64,000 nt of DNA from Sphingomonas oleivorans (GCF_003050615.1 NZ_NWBU01000005.1:62001-126000); one strand, 5' to 3'; positions 17,138-26,568 are shown, counted from the first letter of the stretch. Program-made: numbers and translations. The notes: generated by a model not told the origin, from the letters alone.

Positions 17138-17268
17138 GCGGCGGTAGGTGCTGGCCATCAGCGACGGCGCCCTGGCGATCCAGGAGGTGCGGCGGATCGC
17201 CGACAGGCTCGCCCAGCGGCGCATCCAGCCCGCACAGCATATCTCAAATCTGAAATGCAACTATGATG

Positions 17269-17757
17269 CTAAGGGATGACGAGCGCCGTGTCGGTCTTGA
17301 CCCGGTCCAGGGCGATCAACGTGCGATAGCGATCGACAAAGTCGTTCGTCGCGAACAGCCGCCGCGTCAATGCTTCATAAGCACGCATGTCAGGCGCGAT
17401 GATAACCAGCACGAAGCTGGTCCCACCCGTGACATAATAGCATTGCTGAACCTCCGGCGCGGCGCGGAACAGGGCCTTGGCCGGATCGACGGTCGTGGAT
17501 CGCTCGTCGCGCAAATGCACCTCGACGATCGCGGTAATCGCCAACGGGACGGCTGCGGGATCGACGATCGTGACATTTCGCTCGATGATCCCGGCCGCTT
17601 CCATGGCGGCAATCCGCCGCTGCACCGCGGCGGCGGAGAGGTTCACCGCCTCTGCGATCTTCCGCTGCGGCATCTTGTTGTCGCGCTGGACGATACGCAG
17701 GATCGCCCGATCGAAGGAGTCGAGCATGCGCGGCGGATAAGGAGCTTGATCGACCAT
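17269..17757 (-). CDS. Lrp/AsnC-family transcriptional regulator
   Basis: The N-terminal HTH (LDSFDRAILRIVQRDNKMPQRKIAEAVNLSAAAVQRRIAAME has the usual LDxxDRxIL start) is followed by an alpha-beta RAM domain (ITAIVEVHLRDE through YYVTGGTSFVLVIIA). The start is uncertain: ATG 17757 gives 162 residues, ATG 17727 the classic MLDSFDR start, and a longer frame reaches 17856. It is divergent from the EamA transporter gene. Lrp/AsnC proteins commonly sense amino acids and control adjacent amino-acid exporters, so that pairing is the likely function. Confidence 0.9.
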   Translation of the reverse strand: MVDQAPYPPRMLDSFDRAILRIVQRDNKMPQRKIAEAVNLSAAAVQRRIAAMEAAGIIERNVTIVDPAAVPLAITAIVEVHLRDERSTTVDPAKALFRAAPEVQQCYYVTGGTSFVLVIIAPDMRAYEALTRRLFATNDFVDRYRTLIALDRVKTDTALVIP

Positions 17758-17873
17758 CCAGCGAGTTTTTGTTGCATTTGGGCTATCGATCAAGAGCGCA
17801 TGTCTCGTGCCTGCGATGATAAGATGCGCGCCAGTCGTCGGCAAGCAACAGAGCAACAGGAAGACTATCGTTC

Positions 17874-18836
17874 ATGGATCGCACGTCCGGCGCCGGCGCG
17901 ACATTGATCGGGATACTGTGCGGGATGGGCGCTGGTGCCTTGTGGGGGCTCGTGTTCCTCGCCCCGGAGCTGGTGCAGGCGTTCGGCCCGCTCCAGCTGA
18001 CGATCGGCCGCTATCTCTCTTATGGTCTAATTTCCGCGATCCTGATCGCGCCGCGCTGGCGCACGCTTTCGCTCAAGATCGGGCGCCGCGAATGGCTGGG
18101 GCTCGTCTGGCTCGCGCTCGCCGGCAACACGCTTTATTACATCCTCCTGTCGAGCGCCGTGCAGATTGGCGGCATCGCCATGACCTCGCTCGTCATCGGC
18201 TTCCTGCCGGTCGCCGTGACGATCATCGGGAGCCGCGACCGCGATGCGGTACCGCTTTCCAAGCTCATGCCGTCGCTGCTGCTCTGCGCGGCCGGCGCCC
18301 TCTGCATCGGCTGGCAGGCCGTGGCGGCGCCGCTGTCGGGCGCGGCCGGCGCGCAAGCCACCGGCCTGCTCTGCGCGATCGGCGCCCTGCTGTCATGGAC
18401 CGGCTATGCGGTCGGCAATAGCCGGTGGCTCGGCCGTCTCGACAGCGTCTCGGTTCACGACTGGAACCTGCTGACGGGAATTGTCACGGGCGCGCAATCC
18501 CTCCTCCTGATCCCGATCGCGCTCGTCCTCGACAGGACGGACCATAGCGGCGGCGCCTGGGCGCAGCTTGCAGGCGTCTCGATCGGCGTGGCGCTGCTCG
18601 CCTCGATCCTTGGCAATGCGCTCTGGAACCGGATGAGCCGGCTGCTGCCGCTGACGCTGGTCGGGCAGATGATCCTTTTCGAGACGCTGTTCGCGCTGAT
18701 CTACGGCTTCCTGTGGGAACGGCGCCTGCCGACGCCTCTCGAAACCGCTGCCTTCGCGCTGGTGGTGCTGAGTGTCCTGGCCTGCATTGCGGCGCACGGG
18801 CAAGGAAAGGCCCGAACTGTGGCCGCTGTGGCCTAG
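17874..18836 (+). CDS. EamA/DMT-family transporter
   Basis: A 320-residue membrane protein with ten predicted helices in two EamA repeats; examples are LIGILCGMGAGALWGLVFLA (first), MTSLVIGFLPVAVTIIGS and LLCAIGALLSWTGYAVGNSRW (start of the second repeat). Drug/metabolite transporters of this type often export amino acids or related metabolites. It is divergent from an Lrp/AsnC regulator, the usual arrangement for an inducible amino-acid exporter. It ends 17 bp before the 3' end of the convergent LysR gene. Confidence 0.9.
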   Translation: MDRTSGAGATLIGILCGMGAGALWGLVFLAPELVQAFGPLQLTIGRYLSYGLISAILIAPRWRTLSLKIGRREWLGLVWLALAGNTLYYILLSSAVQIGGIAMTSLVIGFLPVAVTIIGSRDRDAVPLSKLMPSLLLCAAGALCIGWQAVAAPLSGAAGAQATGLLCAIGALLSWTGYAVGNSRWLGRLDSVSVHDWNLLTGIVTGAQSLLLIPIALVLDRTDHSGGAWAQLAGVSIGVALLASILGNALWNRMSRLLPLTLVGQMILFETLFALIYGFLWERRLPTPLETAAFALVVLSVLACIAAHGQGKARTVAAVA

Positions 18837-18853
18837 AAGAGGCTTACCCCGCC

Positions 18854-19774
18854 CTATTCTCCCCCCTGGCCGATCGTCCGTCGCGCATTGGCGACGAAAT
18901 TGCGGACCAGCATGGAAGGGTCGCCCCGCCGATGCGCGATGGCGAGGCGTGCGACCGGCGCCTGGCCGGCCACCGGCCGATAGACGACGCCGTTCAAGCC
19001 AAGCTGACGCATCGAGGCGGGCACGATGGAAACCCCGAGCTCCGCCGCCACGAGCGCAAGGACGGATGCCATTTGCGGGGCCGACTGGCCCAGCATCGGC
19101 TCGAACCCGGCGGCCCGGCACGCCTCCACCGCGGCGTCGAACAGCGTCGGCCCGACGAAACGCGGGGTCAGGATGAAGGATTGGTCGAGCAGCCGGGCAA
19201 GGTCGATCCCATCCGCCTCATCGCCGCCGGCAAGGGGGTGACGCCCCGGCAGCGCGACCAGCATCGGCTCCTCGTGCAGCAGATGGAGCTGCAGATCGTC
19301 GCCGCCCACAGCGCCCGGCCGCAGAAAGGCCGCGTCGAGGCTGCCATCGCGCAAGCCCGCGGCCAGCCCGCTGCTATTGGCTTCGCCCAGCGTCAATTCG
19401 ACATCGGGAAATGCGCGGCGATAGGAGCGGATGGCCGAGGGCACGATCGGGTTGAATGTCGCGGAGCCCGTAAAGCCGATGCCGAGCGAGCCCGTCTCGC
19501 CGCGCGCGGCACGGCGGGCGGCATGAACGGCAGCCGACGCCTGCCCCGGAATGCCCCGCACGCTGGCCCGAAAGGCGTGGCCGGCCTCGGTCAGTTCCGC
19601 GCCATGCGGCACCCGGCGGAACAGGCGGGTGCCGATTTCGGCCTCCAGATCCTTGATCTGCTGGCTCAGCGGCGGCTGGCCGATGCCGATGCGGGCCGCA
19701 GCGCGGGTGAAATTACCTTCCTCCGCCACCGCCAGGAAGTAACGGATGTGCCTCAACTCCATCGCCATATCCAA
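18854..19774 (-). CDS. LysR-family transcriptional regulator
   Basis: HTH from MELRHIRYFLAVAEEGNFTR and IGIGQPPLSQQIKDLEAEIG (residues 5-45), LysR substrate-binding domain after residue 90, standard length (306). The sequence type (GQPPLSQQIKDLE, then RVPHGAELTEAG) is that of the BenM/CatM-like branch that controls catabolic or efflux genes. The start could be ATG 19774 or the in-frame ATG 19762 just before ELRHI. It is divergent from an MFS pump, which it probably controls; the 85 bp between them hold the AT-rich CCATATATTGG. Confidence 0.92.
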   Translation of the reverse strand: MDMAMELRHIRYFLAVAEEGNFTRAAARIGIGQPPLSQQIKDLEAEIGTRLFRRVPHGAELTEAGHAFRASVRGIPGQASAAVHAARRAARGETGSLGIGFTGSATFNPIVPSAIRSYRRAFPDVELTLGEANSSGLAAGLRDGSLDAAFLRPGAVGGDDLQLHLLHEEPMLVALPGRHPLAGGDEADGIDLARLLDQSFILTPRFVGPTLFDAAVEACRAAGFEPMLGQSAPQMASVLALVAAELGVSIVPASMRQLGLNGVVYRPVAGQAPVARLAIAHRRGDPSMLVRNFVANARRTIGQGGE

Positions 19775-19859
19775 AAGCTATCGAGATCGACTTTGCCATA
19801 TATTGGACTGGCAGTTCCGGCGAATGCAAGGCAGGTGCGTCAGCATCGAGGCAGAGACA

Positions 19860-21185
19860 ATGGACGCGCGGCCAGCAAAGGCAGACGGGATTTTCGACAC
19901 GGCAGAGGGCATTGCCGCCCCGGCGCCACCGCCTGCCGGAATCGCCGCCGGGATCGCCGGGATCGCCGCCGATGCCGCTCCGACAGGGATAATGCGCGGA
20001 ACCGCCGCCTATCGCCGGATCAGCCTGGCATTGTTCCTCGCGGGCTTCGCGACCTTCTCGCTGCTTTATTGCGTGCAGCCGCTCCTGCCCGAATTTGCCC
20101 GCGCATTCGGCATCAGCCCGGCCGAGAGCGCATTGGCGCTGTCGCTGACCACCGGCTTCCTTGCCCTCGCCATCGTCGCGGCGGGCGCCTTTTCGCAGGC
20201 GCTGGGGCGGCGAGGCCTGATGTTCGGATCGATGGCCTCGGCGGCGATCCTCAATATCGGCGCGGCGCTGTCGCCGGACTGGCACATATTGCTCGTCGCG
20301 CGCGCCTGCGAAGGATTGCTGCTGGGCGGCGTGCCCGCGGTGGCGATGGCCTATCTCGCCGAGGAGATCGATCCGCGCCATCTGGGCAAGGCCATGGGCC
20401 TTTATGTCGCGGGCACCGCCTTTGGCGGCATGGCGGGACGGGTCGGCATGGGGGTGCTGACCGAGCTCACCTCCTGGCGCGGGGCGCTCGGGGCGCTGGG
20501 CGCGCTCGATCTGGCCGCCGGCATCGGTTTCCTGCTGCTGCTGCCGCGCTCGCGCAACTTCGTGCCGGTCGCGGGCTTTCAGCCCGGCACGCATCTGCGC
20601 ATATGGGCCGGCCATCTGCGCCATCCCGGCCTGCTGCGGCTGTTCGCGATCGGATTCATCCTGCCGAGCATGTTCGTCACCCTGTTCAACTATGCCGGCT
20701 TCCGCCTCTCGGAGGCGCCTTATGATCTCAACCAGACGCAGATCAGCCTGATCTTCCTGGTCTATGGCTTCGGCATGGTCGCCTCATCGGCGGCAGGCGG
20801 CCTCGCCGACCGCTTCGGCCGCGCGCCATTGCTCGCGCTGGGGCTGGCGCTGCTGATCGCGGGGGTGGCATTGACGCTGCTGCAGGCGCTTTCCGGTATC
20901 ATCGCGGGCATTTTGCTGGTGACGATCGGCTTCTTCACCGGCCATTCGGTCGCGAGCGGCTGGGTGGGCAGGCTGGCGGGATCGGCCAAGGGGCATGCCG
21001 CTTCGCTCTATCTGCTATTCTACTATCTCGGATCGAGCCTGATCGGCTCGGCCGGCGGCTGGTTCTGGGCGCATGGCGGCTGGCCATCGGTGGCGGCGCT
21101 GACCGGCCTCCTCGCATTGACCGGATTGGGCCTGCTCGCTTCCATGCGGCGCGCAGGCCCCATGAACGGCCCTATGAACGGATGA
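19860..21185 (+). CDS. MFS transporter (YnfM-like)
   Basis: A 441-residue protein with 12 membrane segments. After a low-complexity Ala/Gly/Ile N-terminus (repeated GIAAGIAGIAA, residues 20-40) comes the first helix with LLYCVQPLLPEFARAFG, a signature of YnfM/NreB-like major facilitators; FSQALGRRGLMFGS is the loop 2-3 motif. It would export an organic compound by proton antiport; the substrate is unknown. It ends in an imperfect duplicated MNGPMNG. The stop overlaps the next start (ATGA). It is probably under the divergent LysR. Confidence 0.88.
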   Translation: MDARPAKADGIFDTAEGIAAPAPPPAGIAAGIAGIAADAAPTGIMRGTAAYRRISLALFLAGFATFSLLYCVQPLLPEFARAFGISPAESALALSLTTGFLALAIVAAGAFSQALGRRGLMFGSMASAAILNIGAALSPDWHILLVARACEGLLLGGVPAVAMAYLAEEIDPRHLGKAMGLYVAGTAFGGMAGRVGMGVLTELTSWRGALGALGALDLAAGIGFLLLLPRSRNFVPVAGFQPGTHLRIWAGHLRHPGLLRLFAIGFILPSMFVTLFNYAGFRLSEAPYDLNQTQISLIFLVYGFGMVASSAAGGLADRFGRAPLLALGLALLIAGVALTLLQALSGIIAGILLVTIGFFTGHSVASGWVGRLAGSAKGHAASLYLLFYYLGSSLIGSAGGWFWAHGGWPSVAALTGLLALTGLGLLASMRRAGPMNGPMNG

Positions 21186-21574
21186 TAGCCATTTCGCCCG
21201 ATGTCAGGACAGGGACAGCGACGATGACGATGCCGAACAGCAATGATGCCGGGATACGCCTGGCCGTCTATGGGACCTTGGCTCCGGGCAGGCCCAATCA
21301 TCATCAGCTCGCAGGACTGGAAGGGCAGTGGCGAAAGGGCATGGTGCGCGGTCGGCTCGTCGAGGGCGGCTGGGGCTCGGCGCTCGGCTATCCCGGCCTG
21401 ATCCTCGATGCGCATGGGGACGCGATCGAGGTCCAGCTTTTCGAATCCCCGGATCTCCCCGCGCATTGGCAGCGCCTCGATGAATTTGAAGGCTCCGGCT
21501 ACAGGCGCGTCACAGTGGCGGTGGCGCTGGCAGGGGAAACGCTCCCCGCCTCCATCTATGTGCTTGCGGCGTGA
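21182..21574 (+). CDS. Gamma-glutamylcyclotransferase-like (AIG2/GGCT) protein
   Basis: A small protein of the GGCT-like fold: LAVYGTLAPGRPNHHQL (the YGTL motif that binds the substrate glycine), then GWGSALGYPGLILD and LDEFEGSGYRR containing the catalytic glutamate in the expected position. The family cleaves gamma-glutamylamines or remains uncharacterised. The ATGA overlap start at 21182 gives 130 residues; starts at 21224/21230 are also possible because homology begins near residue 25. Co-transcribed with the MFS gene. Confidence 0.8.
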   Translation: MIAISPDVRTGTATMTMPNSNDAGIRLAVYGTLAPGRPNHHQLAGLEGQWRKGMVRGRLVEGGWGSALGYPGLILDAHGDAIEVQLFESPDLPAHWQRLDEFEGSGYRRVTVAVALAGETLPASIYVLAA

Positions 21575-21579
21575 CAGCC

Positions 21580-21621
21580 CTGCCGCATGGCGGCTTCGCT
21601 CTGTCGCATGGCGGCTTCGCT
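21580..21621. repeat. 21-bp tandem duplication
   Basis: Two adjacent copies of CTGCCGCATGGCGGCTTCGC(T) with one mismatch (CTGTCGC in the second) lie just after the GGCT-like gene. Non-coding. Confidence 0.7.
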
Positions 21622-21657
21622 TAGCACGCCCTCCGGCTCGGGCTGGCGCCGCCCGGG

Positions 21658-22686
21658 TCATGCCTCGGGTGGATGCCGGGGATTCGGCGCCGCTGCTCCA
21701 GCTGCGCCATAGGCCGGCTTCCCCGCAATGCCGGTCAGCATGAGGATGGCCTCGGCCACCTGATCGGTCGCGACATGGTGCACCATATGCCCGGCGCCCG
21801 CGACGATCCGCAAATTGCTGCCGGAGATCGCCGCCTGCAGCCGTTCGGCATGGCGATGGCTGACGATCTTGTCGCCGTCGCCGGCGATGATCGTCACCGG
21901 CAGGGACAGCGCGCGATAATGAGCGCGCAGGCGCTTCGCGCTCGAGACCATGAAGGTGCCATCGACGCAGGTGGCCCGGATCTGGGACGGCCGCAGGGCC
22001 ATGGCGGTGGAATATTCCGCCCTGAACCGCGCCGTGACCGGCGCCGGCGCGAACATGATCCGCTTGGTGAGCGGCATGGTGAGCCAGCCGAAAAGCGGCG
22101 AGATGGTATAGCGCAATATGTCGCCCAGCAGGGGGACGGCTCCCGGAGCCACCATCACCGCATCCAGCCGGAAGGTCGGGAAATAATAGCCGGAGAGCAG
22201 GACAAGGCCGGCCGTGTCGGCCGGGTAGCGGATGGCGAGCGCGAGAGCCACCAGCGTCCCCCAGGAATGCCCCACGACCACCGGCCGCCGGACGCCAAGT
22301 TCGGCGAGGGCCTTGTGCAGCAACCTGGCCTGCTCCATGGCCGCCCAGGGGCGCCACCGCGGCCGTTCGCTGTGGCCAAAGCCGGGCCGGTCGAAGATGA
22401 TGACGCGGCAGGTTCCGATCAGCCGCTCGGCCACGCCGCTGATATCATAATCGTCCCCGGTCACGACATTGCCGTGCACCAGGAGGATGGGCGGTCCGCT
22501 GCCCCGGTCGCTATAGTGCAGCCGCACGCGGTCCACCTCGATGAAGGCGCCCTTGGGCGGGTTCCGCCGCTCCGCCCATCGCGCGGCGGCATGGTTCACC
22601 ACCGCCAGGAGGACGAGAATGAGGACGACCGCCAGCAGGACGGCTTGCCAGCTCTGCAGCTCTTGCAGGCTTCCGAACAGGTCCAT
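21658..22686 (-). CDS. Membrane-anchored alpha/beta hydrolase
   Basis: A 342-residue protein: one N-terminal membrane helix (WQAVLLAVVLILVLLAVVNH, residues 13-32), then an alpha/beta hydrolase domain with ILLVHGNVVTG (oxyanion region), nucleophile elbow GHSWGT, acid near IIAGDGDKIV and histidine in GAGHMVHH. It probably acts as an esterase or lipase-like enzyme at the periplasmic face. The start ATG 22686 is chosen because the helix follows directly; the longer frame to 22860 is Pro/Arg-rich and unlikely. Confidence 0.85.
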   Translation of the reverse strand: MDLFGSLQELQSWQAVLLAVVLILVLLAVVNHAAARWAERRNPPKGAFIEVDRVRLHYSDRGSGPPILLVHGNVVTGDDYDISGVAERLIGTCRVIIFDRPGFGHSERPRWRPWAAMEQARLLHKALAELGVRRPVVVGHSWGTLVALALAIRYPADTAGLVLLSGYYFPTFRLDAVMVAPGAVPLLGDILRYTISPLFGWLTMPLTKRIMFAPAPVTARFRAEYSTAMALRPSQIRATCVDGTFMVSSAKRLRAHYRALSLPVTIIAGDGDKIVSHRHAERLQAAISGSNLRIVAGAGHMVHHVATDQVAEAILMLTGIAGKPAYGAAGAAAPNPRHPPEA

Positions 22687-22915
22687 GGCCAGGCTCCATC
22701 TGTTGCGATCCGGGCGGGCCGGGGGACCTGCCACGGAGCCGGTATCGAGGGCCGGTCTCCAACGCAGCAGGACGCCGCTCGGCTGCGGCGTGCGCGGCAA
22801 ATCGCTGCCTTCAGGCGGCACGGACGAATGATGCAGGCGCGTGGTGCAGGCCGAGCCCACGATCAGGCAGTCGATGTCTCGGGCCTGGAGAGCAATCCGG
22901 AGACGCTATCGACCG

Positions 22916-22941
22916 AAAATTGCGGATCAAAATTGCGGATC
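22916..22941. repeat. 13-bp perfect tandem duplication
   Basis: AAAATTGCGGATC occurs twice back to back in the non-coding stretch (22687-23060) upstream of the hydrolase gene. Nothing else is recognised in that stretch. Confidence 0.7.
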
Positions 22942-23060
22942 TCTGCCGTGCGGATTCGTGCGATGGCCCCGCCTCCCCCCTCATCCCGCCTGCGGGTGGA
23001 CGGCATGACGGGAAGAACTCAAGGCAAGGGCCGCATCTTGGAAGCTCGTTTGAGAAAGCG

Positions 23061-23405
23061 TCAGGCGGCGGCGCTGCTGCGTTGAAAGGCGATGGTCCGG
23101 TTTTCGGCGAAGGGTGGCAGAATAACCTTCTCACGCCATTTTCGGTCGAAGCCGGGCAGCTTCTCGAGCCGGAGCATGAGGGCCTCGAAGCCGTATATTT
23201 CTTCATGCACGGTGCGGACCTGTTCGGCGCCTGCGGAGCCGGTGATGATGTCGCAGCAGATCAGGTCGGTCGTCAGCGCGTCGAGCTTGTAGACCACCAC
23301 CCTGCTCACATCCTCGAAGCATATGGTGTCGGCGCGCTTTGCTGTCGTGATCGCGAAGCTGCCGTCTGCGACGATGATCCGGGTGTTGGGCATCATGTCT
23401 CTCAT
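23061..23405 (-). CDS. Conserved-looking hypothetical protein (114 aa)
   Basis: No family recognised. The protein alternates short strands and helices (RIIVADGSFAITTAKRAD; VSRVVVYKLDALTTDLICCD; EQVRTVHEEIYGFEALMLRL) and ends with ENRTIAFQRSSAAA. Codon use is normal for the window, so it is likely real. It lies on the same strand just downstream of the NUDIX gene (39 bp) and may be co-transcribed with it. The VYKLDALTTDLICCDI pattern suggests a small alpha/beta fold, no more. Confidence 0.7.
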   Translation of the reverse strand: MRDMMPNTRIIVADGSFAITTAKRADTICFEDVSRVVVYKLDALTTDLICCDIITGSAGAEQVRTVHEEIYGFEALMLRLEKLPGFDRKWREKVILPPFAENRTIAFQRSSAAA

Positions 23406-23444
23406 TCAGGGTGCCTCCCCTCATGGCCGGCGGTACGGAGAAGG

Positions 23445-23861
23445 TCAGCCGGCAGTCTGCCTGTAATACCACGACCGCAGTGCGCCCCTTATGGGACAGG
23501 TCAGCGCGTCCGGCAGCGCATCGAGCGGGAACCATGCAAGCCCGCCATGTTTTTCGGGCTCGACGATCCTGGGCGCGCCCATGAAGGCGGTGACGAGATA
23601 GACCGGTGCAACCCAATGCGCGCCGCGCTCCTCGTCGATCTGCTCGACCAGGCAGAGCAGGTCGGCAGCGTCTATCTCTATGCCGATTTCCTCTTTTATC
23701 TCACGCTGCGTCGCGGCCGCGGCGCTTTCATAGAGATCGACCTTTCCCCCGGGCATGCCCCAGCAGCCGGCCTCCGGTTCCGTAAGCCGCTTCAAGAGCA
23801 GGATCCGCCCCTCAACGATGATCGCGGCCCCACATCCCAGCCTCGGTTCCGTAAATGCCAT
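23445..23861 (-). CDS. NUDIX hydrolase
   Basis: A 138-residue NUDIX protein. The box G-x5-E-x7-REIKEEIGI is complete at about residues 38-60 (GGKVDLYESAAAATQ precedes it), so metal-dependent pyrophosphate hydrolysis is expected. AAIIVEGRILLLKR and CWGMPGGKVDLYE are typical of the ADP-ribose/nucleotide-sugar type. ATG 23861 (MAFTEPRLG) is chosen because homology starts there; the frame extends to 24068 with unlikely sequence. Substrate cannot be told. Confidence 0.88.
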   Translation of the reverse strand: MAFTEPRLGCGAAIIVEGRILLLKRLTEPEAGCWGMPGGKVDLYESAAAATQREIKEEIGIEIDAADLLCLVEQIDEERGAHWVAPVYLVTAFMGAPRIVEPEKHGGLAWFPLDALPDALTCPIRGALRSWYYRQTAG

Positions 23862-24190
23862 ACCGCACCGCCCCCGCCTGAAAGCCCGAAGGACGGCGTA
23901 ACGCCTGACGCGCGGGACGTCAGCAATCCCTCTCTGCAGGTCATGGCCGGCATCGGCGGCAAAGATGGTGCTCGATCCGGAAATGGCCGAGAGCGGTCCG
24001 GCAGCTTTCAGGCAGCAAATGCGGGAAGCGGACCATCGCTCTTCAAGATGTAGGCCAGCAGTTCCCACCTATGTTGGTCGCTGCTTCCCGCGCAACCTTC
24101 CTCCGAAGCGGACATGCAGTTTTGGCTAAGGGTGATGGCCTACGGCCATGCCGGCATGCATACTGCGCTCGAGTTGAACGCGCGCCTCAA

Positions 24191-24982
24191 CTACGGATGT
24201 TGCGCATTACCGGACGAGGTGTTGACAGTCAGTTCAAGCCTGAACCCTTTATCTGTTTTCGCCTTCTTCTCTAGTTTGATTGTGCGTTCAGGATAGAGCA
24301 TCTTTTGCTCATCAAGGATATTCTTAATTGCATTTGTGTATACAGAATCTAACTTATCCATTGTTTCGCAAATATCTCTTAGTAACGCATCTAAAGATAA
24401 GGCGACTCCGCCGGCCATCAGCACTACAGAGTGGATATTATCAAGACTGTCGATTGGAACATCGAACGGGAATTTACTATCATTTAAGTTTGGATTAGCT
24501 TGCGGCCCAGCATTAATCACGTAAGCGTACACCTTGCCATGACCGATACGAAAGCGTGAGTCGACCCAACAAAGCGTGCCGTAAACGTAATTCTCCCCGA
24601 AATGATTCTTACTGTAGTCCTTATCAGGATGTTGCATTGCGTCTCGCATTTCCCTCAAAGACGGCCACCTACTTACGAACCCCTGTGCGACGGCTTCATC
24701 TTCAACACCAGGCATCTTCCAGAGTAGACGTTGCAGGCGCCGAGCATTGTCAACTATAGCCCAGGCATCAGCAAAGAGCTCCATGTTGGCGGTTTCTGGC
24801 GCGACTTTCTCATGATTATCGTGGCGGCGCTCTAGTGCTGCCCATAAACGTCTTCCCGAGAGTTGTGTGGTTTCAACAGCGAAGCGAATGCCGACGAGGA
24901 AGCGTCGCTGTTTTACGTCGAGTAGCAGCGGTTGAGCGAGAAAGATCGAGTCTTTAGCGAACGGCATACCCGCAATAAGCAT
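24191..24982 (-). CDS. Hypothetical protein with a HEPN-like R-x4-H motif, probably transferred
   Basis: A 263-residue soluble protein, clearly AT-richer than its surroundings. No family recognised. A helix-rich centre contains LREMRDAMQHPD, in which R113-D-A-M-Q-H118 fits the R-x4-H motif of HEPN RNases and is followed by the P that often comes after the histidine. Next are a strand-rich part (NYVYGTLCWVDSRFR; GKVYAYVINAG) and a basic end with LEKKAKTDKG. It stands alone. Foreign origin is likely; nuclease function is only a hypothesis from one motif. Confidence 0.6.
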   Translation of the reverse strand: MLIAGMPFAKDSIFLAQPLLLDVKQRRFLVGIRFAVETTQLSGRRLWAALERRHDNHEKVAPETANMELFADAWAIVDNARRLQRLLWKMPGVEDEAVAQGFVSRWPSLREMRDAMQHPDKDYSKNHFGENYVYGTLCWVDSRFRIGHGKVYAYVINAGPQANPNLNDSKFPFDVPIDSLDNIHSVVLMAGGVALSLDALLRDICETMDKLDSVYTNAIKNILDEQKMLYPERTIKLEKKAKTDKGFRLELTVNTSSGNAQHP

Positions 24983-25209
24983 GATTTAAGTCCGCTGTGA
25001 ATCACCGCAGATCACCCGAAACCGTGGCTGGTGAGTTCGTGCAGGTCCAAACCGTTCGCTTAGGGCCAAACCGCAATGTCAAGCTAACGTCCGACTTCAG
25101 CGTTGGCCTGGAAGTGGACCGTCACAGAATTGCCCAAAGCAGCCTTGACATCTCGCCGATGCGGCGTCTGCTTCGGATAACTTCCGCCATCGATCGAAGT
25201 GGCCGAAGT

Positions 25210-25310
25210 TGGCGCTTCCCTGCCCTTCGTCCAACATTTGGCCCAAGCCCGCCTCTGCCTGCCCAAGGCCGGCTTTCTCAACGGCATCGACCGGAAACGG
25301 ATGGCCTGCC
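25210..25310. repeat. Dispersed repeat copy C (in gene-free stretch 24983-25506)
   Basis: The most complete copy: CCCTTCGTCCAACATTTGG, CCCAAGCCCGCCTCTGCC, TGCCCAAGGCCGGCTTTC and TCAACGGCATCGACCGG. The rest of the 524-bp stretch holds no recognisable gene or RNA. Confidence 0.7.
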
Positions 25311-25506
25311 TGCGAACGGGGCAGCGCATCAGCCGATATCCAGCGCGACTCCGCCCCCAAGCCCGCGCGTTCAAGGCGCCTCCCCCACCCCATGATCAGC
25401 GGCACGGGGGCGTCGTCAGGCGGCGGCCTGCCTGTGGCGCCACGACCGCGCCGAGATTGGTGAATGCAAGGCCTCGATCCAGCGGCGAGGCTCCCAGCGG
25501 CGGGGA

Positions 25507-26418
25507 TCAGATGGCCGGCACGTCGCTTTTCAGCATGGTGGCGGAGAGATGGCCGATGAAGAGCGACGCGGCCGCCGAGAGCGTGCGGCCGCTGGCGCTG
25601 ACCAGCGAGAGGATGGAAAGCGGCGCCGGCGTATCCGACAGCGGGACGAAGGCAAGCTGCCCTTCGGCCACCTCGTCCATCACGTCCAGCGCCGAGACGA
25701 TGCCGGCACCGACCCCGCTCGCCACCAGCGACTTGACCATGGTGATGCCGCTCGCCTCGATGAAATGGCGCATCTTGCCGCCGACGGTGCGCGCCCACGC
25801 CTTGTCCAGCACGCCCCGCAAGGAGACGGACGCATCCGGCACGATGAGCGGCAGGCCCGCGCAATCGACAAGCCCGATCTCGGATCGTCGCGCCAGCGGG
25901 TGATCGGGCAGGACGATGAGCCCCAGCCTGTAAAGCAAGGTGCGCTCGATGCGCAGTTCGCGCGTCTGGGGCGCATTTGCCGTCAGGCCGATATCGCATT
26001 CGCCTGCCATCACATGGCGCAGGACCGCCTCGGCGCCGCCCGTCTGCAGCCGGAAGACGATATGCGGATAATCCTGATGAAAGCTTGCGATCCCGCGCTT
26101 CAGCAATTCGGCCGCGCCCTCGATCAGCGCCACCGAGACTTCGCCCCGGCGCAGGCCCGTCAGATCGTCGATCTGCTCGCTGACATGCTTGAGGTCGCGG
26201 CGCCAGTTGCGGAGCGCAGCAGCCAGCATCTCCCCGGCCGTGGTCATGCGCAGCCCACGGCTCGTCCGTTCGAACAGGGGCGCGCCAAAATGCTGTTCGA
26301 GCTGGAGTATCTGTCGATCGATGGCCGAAGGCGCAATTCTCAACATCTCGGACGCACGCCTGATCGATCCCTGGCGGGCGACCTCATCGAAATAAATCGC
26401 TGCCCGGCCGAATATCAT
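25507..26418 (-). CDS. LysR-family regulator of the purine operon
   Basis: A 303-residue LysR protein: AIYFDEVARQGSIRRASEML and IAPSAIDRQILQLEQHFGAP form the HTH (residues 7-47), then a substrate-binding domain (RRGEVSVALIEGAAELL onward). It is divergent from the MFS/nucleoside hydrolase/deaminase operon across 150 bp containing CGGAC-A-GTCCG, so it is probably the pathway regulator sensing a purine or nucleoside. That role is inferred from position. Confidence 0.9.
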   Translation of the reverse strand: MIFGRAAIYFDEVARQGSIRRASEMLRIAPSAIDRQILQLEQHFGAPLFERTSRGLRMTTAGEMLAAALRNWRRDLKHVSEQIDDLTGLRRGEVSVALIEGAAELLKRGIASFHQDYPHIVFRLQTGGAEAVLRHVMAGECDIGLTANAPQTRELRIERTLLYRLGLIVLPDHPLARRSEIGLVDCAGLPLIVPDASVSLRGVLDKAWARTVGGKMRHFIEASGITMVKSLVASGVGAGIVSALDVMDEVAEGQLAFVPLSDTPAPLSILSLVSASGRTLSAAASLFIGHLSATMLKSDVPAI

Positions 26419-26568
26419 GCGGGGATCGCGCGATGAGCGTTCGCATTTCGTGATCGGACAGTCCGTATTTTGCTCATGGATTAGATCGTTTCACAACCCT
26501 AGACCAATCACAAGAGGCTGCGGAGCACCCGCAGCTGGGGCGTTCGGGCGCGCCGGATCGGAGGTCGG

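Noticed and set aside
15419-17260. 613-codon antisense frame
   Set aside because: It runs opposite to the ABC-F and SDR genes; composition is Arg/Gly/Ala-rich without motifs, as expected for a shadow in GC-rich DNA.
17138-17268. Possible gene piece between SDR and Lrp
   Set aside because: Short protein-like frames exist on both strands, but none could be tied to a family.
19713-20624. Long minus-strand frame opposite the YnfM-like transporter
   Set aside because: No motifs, and the plus strand encodes an obvious transporter.
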